DNA of 14,408 nt from NCBI GenBank assembly GCA_016295505.1, contig JAEDLC010000043.1, positions 1 to 14,408 on the forward strand. Reading direction: 5' to 3'. Shown here one piece after another: positions 5,646 through 14,257 of the stretch; position 1 is the stretch's first letter; each line of letters begins with the position of its first letter. The notes below the pieces were generated by a model. The model made no database searches. It saw only the letters and a list, made by a program, of their open reading frames with translations, and had not been told where the DNA came from. The DNA is from Dorea sp. GTDB taxonomy: Bacteria; Bacillota_A; Clostridia; Lachnospirales; Lachnospiraceae. The translations under genes and the position numbers were made by a program.

Positions 5646-6764
5646 TTAGAAAGAATTCTTCTCCCATCCATTTTCAATTCTGTGAATTAATTCTTCAAAA
5701 GATCTCAGACCACTCAAAGTATCATACGCCGTAACACAGGAAGCGCCTGTCCCTGCTGCCAGCTGCAGACATCGTTCCACCGGATACCCGTCAATGGCGG
5801 CTTTCAAAAATGCTGCAATACTGGTATCTCCCGCTCCGGTTCCCGAAAGTACACAATCCGGTACATAACTCTGCTCAAAGACAGAAAGTCCGCCCCAATC
5901 GTAAAACTGCGGATCTATCTGTGCCATTACTTTTGCATCAGCCGTCTGCAGATACATTCCCGGAGCTCCACATTTGATCAGCACACATTTTGCTCCCCAG
6001 GCAATCAGTCTGTCAGCCAGCGGCTTTATGTCCTTCTCAACGTCAAGGACCATTGTGATATCACTGCTTCCGGCCCGTCGATTCCATTCCTCGTAGAGTG
6101 GCCTGTCCATCATATATCCCAGTTCTTCAATGCTGGGGACAAAGAAATCCACATATGGAATCACACGTTCCAGAAGCTTTGCCCAGTCTGTCTTTGAAGC
6201 TTCTGATCCGTCTTCTACCGCCGAGAGATCCAGCGAAGTCGTAAGACCAAGCTGTTTTACTTTCTGAAAGATCTTAAGCAATTCACTTCCCTCATTCACA
6301 TACATGTTACGCATGGCAGAAGGATATCCGAAATGAAAATGTCCAGCCTGTGAGATCAGCTCAAAATCAAGATCCCCATAACAAAAGGTATCGTTGGTTC
6401 CCGGATGGTGCAGAAACATTCGGTCAATTCCCGGAGGTGCAATTACCATAGAATAAGAAGTACTCTCGTTGCCGGCATGGATCAGATGTTTTTCTGCTCC
6501 ATATTCCCGAAACGTCTGTTCAATAATATTTCCAAACGAATCATCTGCAATCTTTCCCATAAGAATCACTTCACTGCCGAACTTCAGGAGCGCCAGACCC
6601 GTATTCGCTACAGCTCCTCCGACACTGACCGTAGCGCTTCCCACATTCAGAAGTTTCCCTGGTCTTAAGAGTTCACCGATCTGCTTTGCTCTCTGATTCG
6701 GCAGGAACTGCGGCGTGATATCGATACACACATGTCCGCAGACAACCACCTTCTTATTTTTCAT
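5646..6764 (-). CDS. PfkB/ribokinase family carbohydrate kinase
   Basis: This 372-residue protein has the ribokinase-fold hallmarks: the first PfkB signature region with GGAVANTGLALLKFG (residues 49-63), and the ATP-site motif GTGAGD with catalytic-base Asp313, followed by TSIAAFLKA. It transfers phosphate from ATP to a sugar or related alcohol in the cytoplasm. The N-terminal stretch GHVCIDITPQF suggests a specific clade, but I cannot name its substrate. The ATG at 6762-6764 is chosen because GAGGGAGA lies 7 bases upstream; the GTG two codons earlier is too close to that site. It is the last gene of the HAD - GH42 - kinase operon, 49 bases after GH42, and is followed by a strong hairpin. The context suggests it phosphorylates a sugar released by GH42 or a product of it; galactose itself would normally use a GHMP-type GalK instead. 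Confidence 0.92.
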   Translation of the reverse strand: MKNKKVVVCGHVCIDITPQFLPNQRAKQIGELLRPGKLLNVGSATVSVGGAVANTGLALLKFGSEVILMGKIADDSFGNIIEQTFREYGAEKHLIHAGNESTSYSMVIAPPGIDRMFLHHPGTNDTFCYGDLDFELISQAGHFHFGYPSAMRNMYVNEGSELLKIFQKVKQLGLTTSLDLSAVEDGSEASKTDWAKLLERVIPYVDFFVPSIEELGYMMDRPLYEEWNRRAGSSDITMVLDVEKDIKPLADRLIAWGAKCVLIKCGAPGMYLQTADAKVMAQIDPQFYDWGGLSVFEQSYVPDCVLSGTGAGDTSIAAFLKAAIDGYPVERCLQLAAGTGASCVTAYDTLSGLRSFEELIHRIENGWEKNSF

Positions 6765-6813
6765 ACTCACATCTCCCTCACTTCACGATTACGATTCTGT
6801 ATAGATTATTCTA

Positions 6814-8826
6814 TCATAATTGTTCTACGATCTCTACTCCCCAGGCCGGTATCTTCCATGTATCCCCGGTTTCTGTCCGACTTCCGGACAAAAGTTTTCT
6901 TCCTGGTTCTTCCAGATACTTAATATCCTTCTCTTCTGATGAATAATTGAGGAAATACGTCACCTGCTTCCCAAAATCATTCGTTCCTTTTCGGACGATC
7001 ACCGGAAAACTGTATGCAGACAGTTCTGTCTTTGCCTCCTGAAATACAGTCTTTATCACGGATTTTAACGTTTCATCATCCGTCATACAGCCGAGATATA
7101 CAGCCGTCCCCTTTCCATAATGATTTTTGGTAATTGCAGCATAATCCTTCCAATTATAATGATCATAGGAAGCCAGTGTCTGTGCTCCCTGCGGTATCAG
7201 AAGTTCCATAAAGACTTTTGCCTCTGCACAGGCTCCGTCACGAATCACTGTCCCTGACAGTCCCACATTTTTTGGAAATGTAAACTGATGATATTCTACG
7301 CCAAAGCATGTATTCAGAATATGCGGCTGTACTTCATGACTAACTTTTACATTTTCATTAGCAAACGCAGTCTTAAATGTAGCCACCAGATGCCCGCCAT
7401 CTGCAACGTACTGATTCAGCCTTTCAAGCAATGCATCCGGTGCCGCGTACAGAGCAGGTACGAAGATTGCTTTGTACTGTCCAAGATTTTCTGATTCCGG
7501 CCAGATAAAATCACATTCCACGTTCATCCGGTATAACGCATCATAGATCCAGCGCACAACATCATTGTACCCGATTCCGTCATCTCCTGCTGCCGTTGCC
7601 TGAATTCCAAACCATTTCAACGCAGTAAGCGATTCATTGCTGACAAGAATTGCCACTTCATTTTTCTTTTTCAGATTCACCAGAGACTGCCCGATCTCTT
7701 TCCACTCACGGCCAATCACACATGCCTCGCGATAAGCATCATTTTCCTGAAAATCATGGCTTAAAAGGCCTTTCCAGTAAGTTTCAAATGAATTGTGTAT
7801 GGAATGCCAGTGCCAGTACATCACACTGTTTGAACCGGAAGCCAGATGACTGTACGCCTGCAGTCTGAGCTGTCCTTTATACGGTGTCCATCCCGGATAT
7901 CCCTGAGCTTCTGTCTCAAGGAGAAGATAGTTCCCTTTCTTAAGAGAACGTGTCATATCTCCGCCAAATGCGATCTCAGCACCTGTAAGTTCATCCTGAG
8001 ACGGATGATATATATCAACTCCTGCAATCGTCATACATCGAGAAGCATGAAAATGATTGACATCCGGCTGTACTCCATAAGAATATCCCCGCCATTCAAA
8101 GTCAAAATTGTGAGTAATAAACTGATCCTCTCTTCGATATTCATTCACAATATCTGCCTGCCAGCTTAGGAATTCATCTACCAGTGTTCGCTGAAATTTC
8201 TCAAATTCAGCTCCCAGACTTCCGTTTATCGTACCACGCACATCCGGAAAATCTTCCCATGCATTGATTCGATTGCTCCAATAATCCAGACCAAATTCCC
8301 GGTTCATCGCATCCAGATCATCATGGAATTTTCTGCGCAGATATTTTACAAATCGCTCCTGCACATTTTTCCCTGCCGTCCCATAATACTTTGTCTCATT
8401 GTCGATCTGGAAACCAATAACACATTGTCTGTGTGCAGTACGTTTCATCAATTCACGGATGACGCGTTCTGCATAGAAAAGATATACCGGATGTGTGATA
8501 TCCATGATCTGACGCGCACCGTAGATTCCTCTTCCACTTACCGTCTCAGCAATGACATCCGGATGTGACTTTACCATCCATGTCGGAATTGCGTAAGTGG
8601 GAGTTCCGATGATCACTTTCATTCCGGCTTCTTCCATCGCGTCCATCACTTTTTCCACATGCGAAAAGTCAAAAACACCCTCCTGTGGTTCACAGGTACT
8701 CCATGTGGACTCTGCAATTCTAACCGTATTCATTCCGGCTTTTTTCATCATGGAAATATCCTGATCCAGTCGCTCATATGGCATATACTCATCATAATAT
8801 GCCGCTCCAAAAAGAAGTTCTTTCAT
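6814..8826 (-). CDS. GH42 family beta-galactosidase
   Basis: The 670-residue protein matches GH42 in length and layout: a TIM-barrel catalytic domain (about 1-380), a trimerisation domain of glutamine-amidotransferase-like fold (about 390-600) and a small C-terminal beta domain. Glu144 in FQIDNE fits the acid/base (N-E pair of clan A), and Glu304 or Glu306 in LLLETEAQG fits the nucleophile region; the exact one needs alignment. The early FGAAYYDEY stretch and SVMYWHWHSIHNSFE are also family-typical. No signal peptide, so it acts in the cytoplasm on imported galactosides; GH42 enzymes often prefer short beta-1,4, beta-1,3 or beta-1,6 galactosides or arabinosides rather than lactose. The ATG has AGGGGGA about 9 bases upstream. 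It lies between the HAD gene and the PfkB kinase on the same strand, so the three are probably co-transcribed. Confidence 0.93.
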   Translation of the reverse strand: MKELLFGAAYYDEYMPYERLDQDISMMKKAGMNTVRIAESTWSTCEPQEGVFDFSHVEKVMDAMEEAGMKVIIGTPTYAIPTWMVKSHPDVIAETVSGRGIYGARQIMDITHPVYLFYAERVIRELMKRTAHRQCVIGFQIDNETKYYGTAGKNVQERFVKYLRRKFHDDLDAMNREFGLDYWSNRINAWEDFPDVRGTINGSLGAEFEKFQRTLVDEFLSWQADIVNEYRREDQFITHNFDFEWRGYSYGVQPDVNHFHASRCMTIAGVDIYHPSQDELTGAEIAFGGDMTRSLKKGNYLLLETEAQGYPGWTPYKGQLRLQAYSHLASGSNSVMYWHWHSIHNSFETYWKGLLSHDFQENDAYREACVIGREWKEIGQSLVNLKKKNEVAILVSNESLTALKWFGIQATAAGDDGIGYNDVVRWIYDALYRMNVECDFIWPESENLGQYKAIFVPALYAAPDALLERLNQYVADGGHLVATFKTAFANENVKVSHEVQPHILNTCFGVEYHQFTFPKNVGLSGTVIRDGACAEAKVFMELLIPQGAQTLASYDHYNWKDYAAITKNHYGKGTAVYLGCMTDDETLKSVIKTVFQEAKTELSAYSFPVIVRKGTNDFGKQVTYFLNYSSEEKDIKYLEEPGRKLLSGSRTETGDTWKIPAWGVEIVEQL

Positions 8827-8916
8827 AATACTTTTCCCCCTGTACTTTTCTAAATGTGCTTATATACTAATCGAGATCTCCCGTTTGTTATATCACATAT
8901 TTCAGGAAAATATCAT

Positions 8917-9564
8917 TTATCTTATTTTTCTTTCCTTCGCAATGATCCCCAGATTCTCATAGACCCCGTAACAGATTTTTCTGATCTCCTCCGTAGGCTC
9001 GATCAGATCGGGCACCATGATCGTTCTGCAGCCGGCTGCCACACCGGCACGTATTCCATTCTCACTGTCTTCAAATACATAGCAGTCTTTTGGAGCACAG
9101 TCAATCCGCTTCGCCGCAAGAAGGAAGATATCCGGAGCCGGTTTTCCGTACACGACTTCCTTTCCACTTGTGATCGCATCAAAATACCGTCTGATTCCTG
9201 CAATCTTCAGATTGCTTTCAATCTGTTCCTTCGTACTGCTGCTTGCTACTGCAATTTTTACTCCCTCGCTCCGGAAATATTCAAGGATCTCCTCCACTCC
9301 CGGTTTTTTTGGTACTTCTTTTTTCAGGCTCTGTCTGATACGTTTCCGGCACTCTTCAATAATCACATTTCCGTCCGGCACTCCATAGTAACGTTCGATA
9401 ATTCTACACATATATGGCCCACTGCTGCCTGTGATGTCTCTCGCAAAACCTTCAGAAAGCACGACTCCATATTCTGCCGCAATCTCATGCCATATTTTCT
9501 GAAATATCTTCTCTGTGTCAAACAACACTCCATCCATATCAAAAATTGCGCCTTTGATCTTCAT
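8917..9564 (-). CDS. HAD-IA hydrolase, beta-phosphoglucomutase-like
   Basis: The 215-residue protein has the four HAD motifs: Asp9 and Asp11 in FDMDGVLFDTE (nucleophile and acid/base), Ser109 in ASSS, Lys141 in GKPAPDIF, and Glu165-Asp166 in FEDSENGI. The helical cap after motif I places it in subfamily IA with beta-phosphoglucomutase and sugar-phosphate phosphatases. The conserved DxD and the FEDS.NGI wording fit either a sugar phosphatase or a phosphomutase; sequence alone does not decide. It is the first gene of the minus-strand operon, 90 bases ahead of GH42, and divergent from lacZ. A beta-phosphoglucomutase usually works with a glycoside phosphorylase, which is absent here; removing or moving phosphate on the product of the neighbouring sugar kinase is an inference. 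AGAGGTTG lies about 7 bases before the ATG. Confidence 0.9.
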   Translation of the reverse strand: MKIKGAIFDMDGVLFDTEKIFQKIWHEIAAEYGVVLSEGFARDITGSSGPYMCRIIERYYGVPDGNVIIEECRKRIRQSLKKEVPKKPGVEEILEYFRSEGVKIAVASSSTKEQIESNLKIAGIRRYFDAITSGKEVVYGKPAPDIFLLAAKRIDCAPKDCYVFEDSENGIRAGVAAGCRTIMVPDLIEPTEEIRKICYGVYENLGIIAKERKIR

Positions 9565-9613
9565 CTATCAACCTCTGCTTTCTGCTCTTTCTTCCTCTTC
9601 CACTGTATCTCTA

Positions 9614-9642
9614 AGTCTATCCAGTTTGAAGGGATAAGTCAA
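9614..9642 (-). promoter_or_regulatory. Promoter of the HAD - GH42 - kinase operon
   Basis: On the minus strand, -35 TTGACT (9637-9642) and -10 TAGACT (9614-9619) are separated by 17 bases. It lies in the 204-base gap shared with divergent lacZ and gives a leader of about 45 bases. I see no convincing catabolite-repression (cre) site in this gap. Confidence 0.6.
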
Positions 9643-9707
9643 GACAGCAGCCGGATATCAAAATGGTCTTTCCGACAATATTTTCCATGTTTTGCACCGA
9701 TTTTATA

Positions 9708-9736
9708 TTGTAATTTTTCTTTCTATTTCTCATAAT
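9708..9736 (+). promoter_or_regulatory. lacZ promoter
   Basis: -35 TTGTAA (9708-9713) and -10 CATAAT (9731-9736) are separated by 17 bases. The predicted start lies within the palindrome at 9735-9750. Confidence 0.55.
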
Positions 9737-9750
9737 AGAAGAAGTTCTAT
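9735..9750. promoter_or_regulatory. Palindrome over lacZ transcription start, candidate operator
   Basis: ATAGAAGAAGTTCTAT is a perfect inverted repeat (6-bp arms, 4-base centre) that begins at the end of the -10 box and covers the likely start site. That is where a repressor would act. No LacI or GntR gene lies next to it in the window, so the binding protein is unknown. Confidence 0.45.
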
Positions 9751-9768
9751 CATACAGGGAGGTATACC

Positions 9769-12700
9769 ATGTTCGACTATCATAAAATAAAAGATCCGGA
9801 ATTTTTTAAAGAAAATGCACTTCCGGCACATTCTGACCATATCTGCTACCCGGACGAATCCTGCCTTAGAAATCAGGAAAATCCTTATCGTTTTTTATTG
9901 AATGGCATATGGAAATTCTCTTATGGAAGAAATCTGGATGACACTGTAAAAGGTTTTGAAGCCGGAGATTATAACTGTAAAAACTGGAGCAATATCAGAG
10001 TACCGGCTCACATTCAGATGGAAGGTTATGATACTCCGGCGTATGTCAATACACAGTATCCATGGGACGGACGAGAAGATATCTGGGCCGGCGAGATTCC
10101 GTCCAAATTCAATCCTACCGCCAATTATGTAAAATATTTTACTGTTCCGGAAAACATGCAGAGACAACCAATTTATATTTCTTTCCAGGGTGTGGAAAGC
10201 GGCATGGCTGTCTGGCTGAACGGACAATATATCGGATACAGTGAAGACAGTTTCACCCCAACAGAGTTTGAATTAACTCCATATATTCGGGAAGGTGAGA
10301 ACAAGCTGGCAGTCCAGGTATACAAGTGGACCAGCAGCAGCTGGGCCGAGGATCAGGACTTTTTCCGATTCTCCGGTATTTACCGGGATGTATATCTTTT
10401 TACCCGTCCGGACGTACATATCTGGGATTTGAATATCCGGACACTACTTGATGATACTTATCAGGCCGGTGAACTTGTTATTGACGTATCTGGATGTGGG
10501 TGCGGCCGGATTCAGGCAGATCTTCGCAGACTTCTTTCCGATGAAGCTTCATCAGCCCAATATCTGAAAAACAGTCCGGAGACAGCTCTTTTTACATCTG
10601 CATCATTTTCTCTGCAGGATGGATGCGGACATCTTTCCCTTCCGGTCAGCGGCTTTGACCTGTGGAGTGCGGAAGAACCAAACCTCTATGAATTATTATT
10701 GCACGTATACGATACAAACGGACAGCTCATGGAAGTTATCTCTGAATATGTCGGTTTCCGCCGCTTTGAGATAAAAGACCATATCATGTGTCTGAACGGA
10801 AAACGGATTGTATTCAAAGGTGTGAATCGCCATGAATTCAGCTCAAAAGCCGGACGTGTACCTCAGGCTGATGAAATTCTTCTGGACATTCTCACCATGA
10901 AGCGTCACAACATCAATGCAATCCGTACCTGCCACTATCCGGATGACTCCAGGATCTATCGTCTCTGCGATCGATATGGTCTGTATCTGATTGATGAAAA
11001 CAATCTGGAATCTCATGGAAGCTGGGATCCGATCGTTCGTGGTCTCGCCGATAACAGTCTCGCAGTACCAGGTGATCATAATGAATGGCGAGCCATGATG
11101 CTTGATCGTGTAAATTCCACTTATCAGCGCGATAAGAATCATCCCTCTATTCTGATCTGGTCCTGCGGAAATGAATCTTTCGGCGGTTCTGTCATCCGTG
11201 ATATGGCAGATAAATTCCGCGAGCTTGATTCCACACGTCTGGTTCACTATGAAGGCATCTTCAATGACCGCCGCTATAATGAAACCAGTGATATGGAAAG
11301 TCAGATGTACCCATCTGTTGCCTCCATCCAGAAGTTCTTATCCGAGCATCGTGACAAGCCTTTCATCTGCTGTGAATACACACACGCAATGGGAAATTCC
11401 TGCGGTGCCATGCATAAATACACAGATCTGACCGACACTGAGCCTCTGTATCAGGGAGGATTCATCTGGGATTACGTAGACCAGTCCATCTATAAAAAGG
11501 ATCGCTACGGCAATGAATTTCAGGCATACGGCGGAGACTTTGGGGAACGTCCGACGGACTATAATTTCAGCGGAAACGGAATCGTATATGGTGGAGACAG
11601 GAGCCCATCGCCAAAGATGCAGGAAGTAAAATACAATTACCAGAACATCACTGCAACTGTATCGGCAGAATCAGTTCTTATTATTAATAAAAACCTGTTT
11701 GTAAATACCAGTACCTTTGACTGTATCGTTTCTCTTGCAAAAGACGGAACGATTGTCTGCCAGGCTGCACTTGACACAGACGTTGCACCTCTGTCCAGGA
11801 AAGAATATGCGCTTCCGATCCGCAAAGCTTCTGCGCCTGGTGAATATACGGTAACTGTTTCTTTCGTTTTGAAGGAAGATACCCTCTGGGAAAAAGCAGG
11901 CTATGAAATTGCCTTTGGCCAGACCATTTATACCGTTGAAAAAACCACACCACATCAAAAATGCCAAAAACCAATCTCCGTTGTCAAGGGATGGGACAAC
12001 GTCGGTGTAAGCGGAGAAAATTTTGAAGTATTATTCTCTGGTTTATACGGTGGACTGGCATCCTACCGTTATGGCGGAACAGAGATGATCGAAAGCATTC
12101 CGAAGCCGAACTTCTGGCGTGCACCGATAGATAATGACGAAGGAAACCAGATGATGGCAAGGTACGGACAATGGAAACTTGCCAGTCTCTATCCATCTCA
12201 TAAGGATTTTGAGACGAATGCACCTGAATCCCCTCTGGTAGAAGAAACCGGAAATTCCGTGACAGTCACATTCAGATATCATCTGGCAACAAAACCGGTA
12301 TCTCACTGCAGCGTTGCCTATACAGTCTACGGAGATGGAACCATCGAAACTACGCTTTCTTATGACCCAATAGCGGAACTTGGTGATATGCCGGAATTCG
12401 GAATGATTATGAAGATCAATGCAGATTATAATCAGGTAGAATGGTATGGAATGGGACCGGCAGAGACATATGCAGACCGTCAAAAAGGTGCAAAACTTGG
12501 TATCTACAAAAATACAGTTATCGACAACCTGGCACGCTACATGGTTCCCCAGGAATGCGGCAATAAAGTCGGTGTCCGCTGGGCAAAAGTAACTGACAGA
12601 CGAGGGCGCGGGCTGTTGTTCGAGGGAGACTGCATCAACTTTTCTGCACTGCCCTGGACTCCGCATGAAATGGAAAATGCAAGACATCCTTTCGAACTTC

Positions 12701-12846
12701 CACAGATTCATTACACCGTTATCCGCGCATCCATGCAGCAGATGGGAATCGCAGGAGACAATAGCTGGGGAGCACGGGTACATCCTGAATATTTACTGGA
12801 CATCAGCAAAATAATGACATTTACTTTCCGTTTCCGCGGCATTTAA
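9769..12846 (+). CDS. lacZ: Beta-galactosidase, GH2 (LacZ type)
   Basis: At 1025 residues this is full length for a LacZ-type enzyme. Domains in order: GH2 sugar-binding jelly roll (about 40-215), immunoglobulin-like domain (about 218-325), TIM-barrel catalytic domain (about 330-620), a linking beta domain, and the Bgal_small domain (about 745-1020, with FWRAPIDNDEG). Glu469 in WSCGNES corresponds to the acid/base and Glu536 in CCEYTHAMGNS to the nucleophile. Other hallmark stretches are QYPWDG, EDQDFFRFSGIYRDVYL, RTCHYPDD and DENNLESHG. It has no signal peptide and hydrolyses lactose or other beta-galactosides in the cytoplasm. The ATG has AGGGAGG 7 bases upstream. It is divergent from the HAD - GH42 - kinase operon and is followed by a strong terminator. 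Monocistronic as far as can be seen. Identity is certain; preference for lactose is inferred. Confidence 0.96.
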   Translation: MFDYHKIKDPEFFKENALPAHSDHICYPDESCLRNQENPYRFLLNGIWKFSYGRNLDDTVKGFEAGDYNCKNWSNIRVPAHIQMEGYDTPAYVNTQYPWDGREDIWAGEIPSKFNPTANYVKYFTVPENMQRQPIYISFQGVESGMAVWLNGQYIGYSEDSFTPTEFELTPYIREGENKLAVQVYKWTSSSWAEDQDFFRFSGIYRDVYLFTRPDVHIWDLNIRTLLDDTYQAGELVIDVSGCGCGRIQADLRRLLSDEASSAQYLKNSPETALFTSASFSLQDGCGHLSLPVSGFDLWSAEEPNLYELLLHVYDTNGQLMEVISEYVGFRRFEIKDHIMCLNGKRIVFKGVNRHEFSSKAGRVPQADEILLDILTMKRHNINAIRTCHYPDDSRIYRLCDRYGLYLIDENNLESHGSWDPIVRGLADNSLAVPGDHNEWRAMMLDRVNSTYQRDKNHPSILIWSCGNESFGGSVIRDMADKFRELDSTRLVHYEGIFNDRRYNETSDMESQMYPSVASIQKFLSEHRDKPFICCEYTHAMGNSCGAMHKYTDLTDTEPLYQGGFIWDYVDQSIYKKDRYGNEFQAYGGDFGERPTDYNFSGNGIVYGGDRSPSPKMQEVKYNYQNITATVSAESVLIINKNLFVNTSTFDCIVSLAKDGTIVCQAALDTDVAPLSRKEYALPIRKASAPGEYTVTVSFVLKEDTLWEKAGYEIAFGQTIYTVEKTTPHQKCQKPISVVKGWDNVGVSGENFEVLFSGLYGGLASYRYGGTEMIESIPKPNFWRAPIDNDEGNQMMARYGQWKLASLYPSHKDFETNAPESPLVEETGNSVTVTFRYHLATKPVSHCSVAYTVYGDGTIETTLSYDPIAELGDMPEFGMIMKINADYNQVEWYGMGPAETYADRQKGAKLGIYKNTVIDNLARYMVPQECGNKVGVRWAKVTDRRGRGLLFEGDCINFSALPWTPHEMENARHPFELPQIHYTVIRASMQQMGIAGDNSWGARVHPEYLLDISKIMTFTFRFRGI

Positions 12847-12867
12847 AGCTGAAACTGACTCCTGACA

Positions 12868-12902
12868 AAAATCCCCTGCCTTTTTATAAGGCAGAGGATT
12901 TT
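12868..12902. terminator. Bidirectional rho-independent terminator after lacZ
   Basis: A 15-bp stem with one mismatch (12868-12882 with 12888-12902, GC-rich core CCTGCC/GGCAG) encloses a 5-base loop. Flanking A and T runs provide the U tract for both strands. It serves lacZ and the convergent MFS gene. Confidence 0.88.
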
Positions 12903-12943
12903 CCGTTTCATCATAACACATACAGATCGGCAGAAACAAATTG

Positions 12944-14140
12944 TTATTGTCGAATATCAGTAGATCTTTTCTGAAACTGTTTCATGATCAGAAGCGATAT
13001 CATTAAGACCACTGGAAAAACACAGCCTGCAAGCATTCCTTTTTGAAGGTTATCATTGGCATTCTGCGTAATATTGCCTACAAGCCCCGGACCGAATGCT
13101 CCTCCCAGATCACCCGCCATTGCCAGAAGAGCAAACATTGCCGTTCCACCCAAAGGCAGCTGGCCGGAAGAGATACTGATGGTTCCGGGCCACATGATGC
13201 CAACCGAGAATCCGCAGATGACACAACCGATCAGGCCAATCAGCGGATTCGGCGACATGGAAGCCAGAAGATAACTGAACAGACACAGGCAGCCGGAGCC
13301 CAGCATACATCGCATCAGATTCAGACTTTCACCGTATTTCCCATAAATCACTCGGCTGATTCCCATCGTAACCGCAAACATACAGGGGCCTGCCAGATCA
13401 CCCGCCGTCTTTGACAATCCAATCGCAGATTCCGCATATGCAGAGGCCCACTGCGCCATGGACAATTCAGAGGCGCCGGCACATATCATCAGAATAATGG
13501 AGACCCAGAATAATGGGACTTTGAACAACTCGCCTATCGTCATCCCCTGTCCGTTCTCAACCAGATGTTCTATCGGACAAGTCACAAAATTATATATATT
13601 ATATAATGGAATCAATGCCCAGATACAGGCAAGCCATTTCCAGCTGTCTATTCCGAAAACTGCAAAAAATAATGTGGATAATATAATAACTCCAACAGAT
13701 CCCCAGCAGTAAAATGAATGCAGAAGACTCATGACGGCATCTTTGTGTTCAAATGGACACGCTTCCACGATCGGACTGCCTAATACTTCAATCAATCCGC
13801 TCCCAATTGCATACACAATGACACTGATGATCATTCCGGTAAACGGATCACGAAAACATCCCGGCAAAAATGCAAGCCCTGCCAGTCCTGCAGCATAGCA
13901 TACTTCGGATGCCACAACACATTTCCGATATCCGATGCGATCCACAAACTGTGCACACAAGACATCTACGAACAGCTGCGTCAGGAAAAATGTGGTGGGA
14001 ATGAGCGCTATCCTTCCCAGCGGTATCCCATAATCCTTATGAAATTTCAAAAATAACAGTGGGGCAAAATTAGCTGCGATTGCCTGTGTGATAAAACCCA
14101 GATAACAGGCAATCAGTGTTTTTTTATAATTTTTAGCCAT
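12944..14140 (-). CDS. MFS transporter, probable sugar importer
   Basis: This 398-residue protein has about 12 hydrophobic segments and MFS motif A after segment 2 (QFVDRIGYRK, residues 64-73). The general pattern resembles FucP-like sugar/proton symporters rather than drug exporters. I start it at the ATG at 14138-14140 (MAKNYKKTL); AGGAGG lies upstream at a rather long 13 bases. The open frame continues further upstream (toward 14404), but that part runs through the promoter region and the divergent AraC gene and has no MFS character. It is convergent with lacZ across a strong terminator and divergent from an AraC-family regulator, which probably controls it. The only intact transporter in the window, it is the best candidate to bring in the galactoside cleaved by the two galactosidases. 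Sugar import is inference from context. Confidence 0.88.
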   Translation of the reverse strand: MAKNYKKTLIACYLGFITQAIAANFAPLLFLKFHKDYGIPLGRIALIPTTFFLTQLFVDVLCAQFVDRIGYRKCVVASEVCYAAGLAGLAFLPGCFRDPFTGMIISVIVYAIGSGLIEVLGSPIVEACPFEHKDAVMSLLHSFYCWGSVGVIILSTLFFAVFGIDSWKWLACIWALIPLYNIYNFVTCPIEHLVENGQGMTIGELFKVPLFWVSIILMICAGASELSMAQWASAYAESAIGLSKTAGDLAGPCMFAVTMGISRVIYGKYGESLNLMRCMLGSGCLCLFSYLLASMSPNPLIGLIGCVICGFSVGIMWPGTISISSGQLPLGGTAMFALLAMAGDLGGAFGPGLVGNITQNANDNLQKGMLAGCVFPVVLMISLLIMKQFQKRSTDIRQ

Positions 14141-14165
14141 ATTGACTTCATTTCCTCCTGCTTTT

Positions 14166-14171
14166 ATAATA
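14166..14171 (-). promoter_or_regulatory. -10 box of MFS transporter promoter
   Basis: TATTAT on the minus strand lies 25 bases before the MFS start. There is no good -35 box; that position is occupied by the first AraC-type repeat, as at promoters that need an activator. Confidence 0.45.
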
Positions 14172-14174
14172 CTT

Positions 14175-14241
14175 ATTGAAATATATCGTACTATTATGTA
14201 TTTTTCAATGAATAATATCGTACAATTATTACACAATATCG
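14175..14241. repeat. Direct repeats, candidate AraC-family binding sites
   Basis: Two 22-base direct repeats (14175-14196 and 14207-14228) match at 18 positions and share ATATCGTAC followed by WATTA. A third, partial copy (ATATCG) starts at 14236. The ATATCG cores are spaced 32 and 21 bases apart, close to three and two helical turns, so proteins on them would face the same side. They fill the 117-base gap between the MFS gene and the AraC gene. Confidence 0.65.
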
Positions 14242-14257
14242 CAAAAAGGTGTTTGTT

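Noticed and set aside
8897..8913. ATATTT-CAGGA-AAATAT palindrome between the HAD and GH42 genes
   Set aside because: It consists almost wholly of A and T in an AT-rich gap inside an operon, so chance is likely. I saw no good promoter attached to it.
8854..9735. A 293-codon open frame on the plus strand, opposite the HAD gene
   Set aside because: It lies antisense to a clear HAD hydrolase with all four motifs, has a composition rich in Phe, Ser, Cys and His with no domain, and lacks a convincing ribosome binding site.
12043..12783. A 246-codon open frame antisense to lacZ
   Set aside because: It is a shadow of the conserved lacZ C-terminal domain and its translation is rich in Cys, His and Arg without recognisable motifs.
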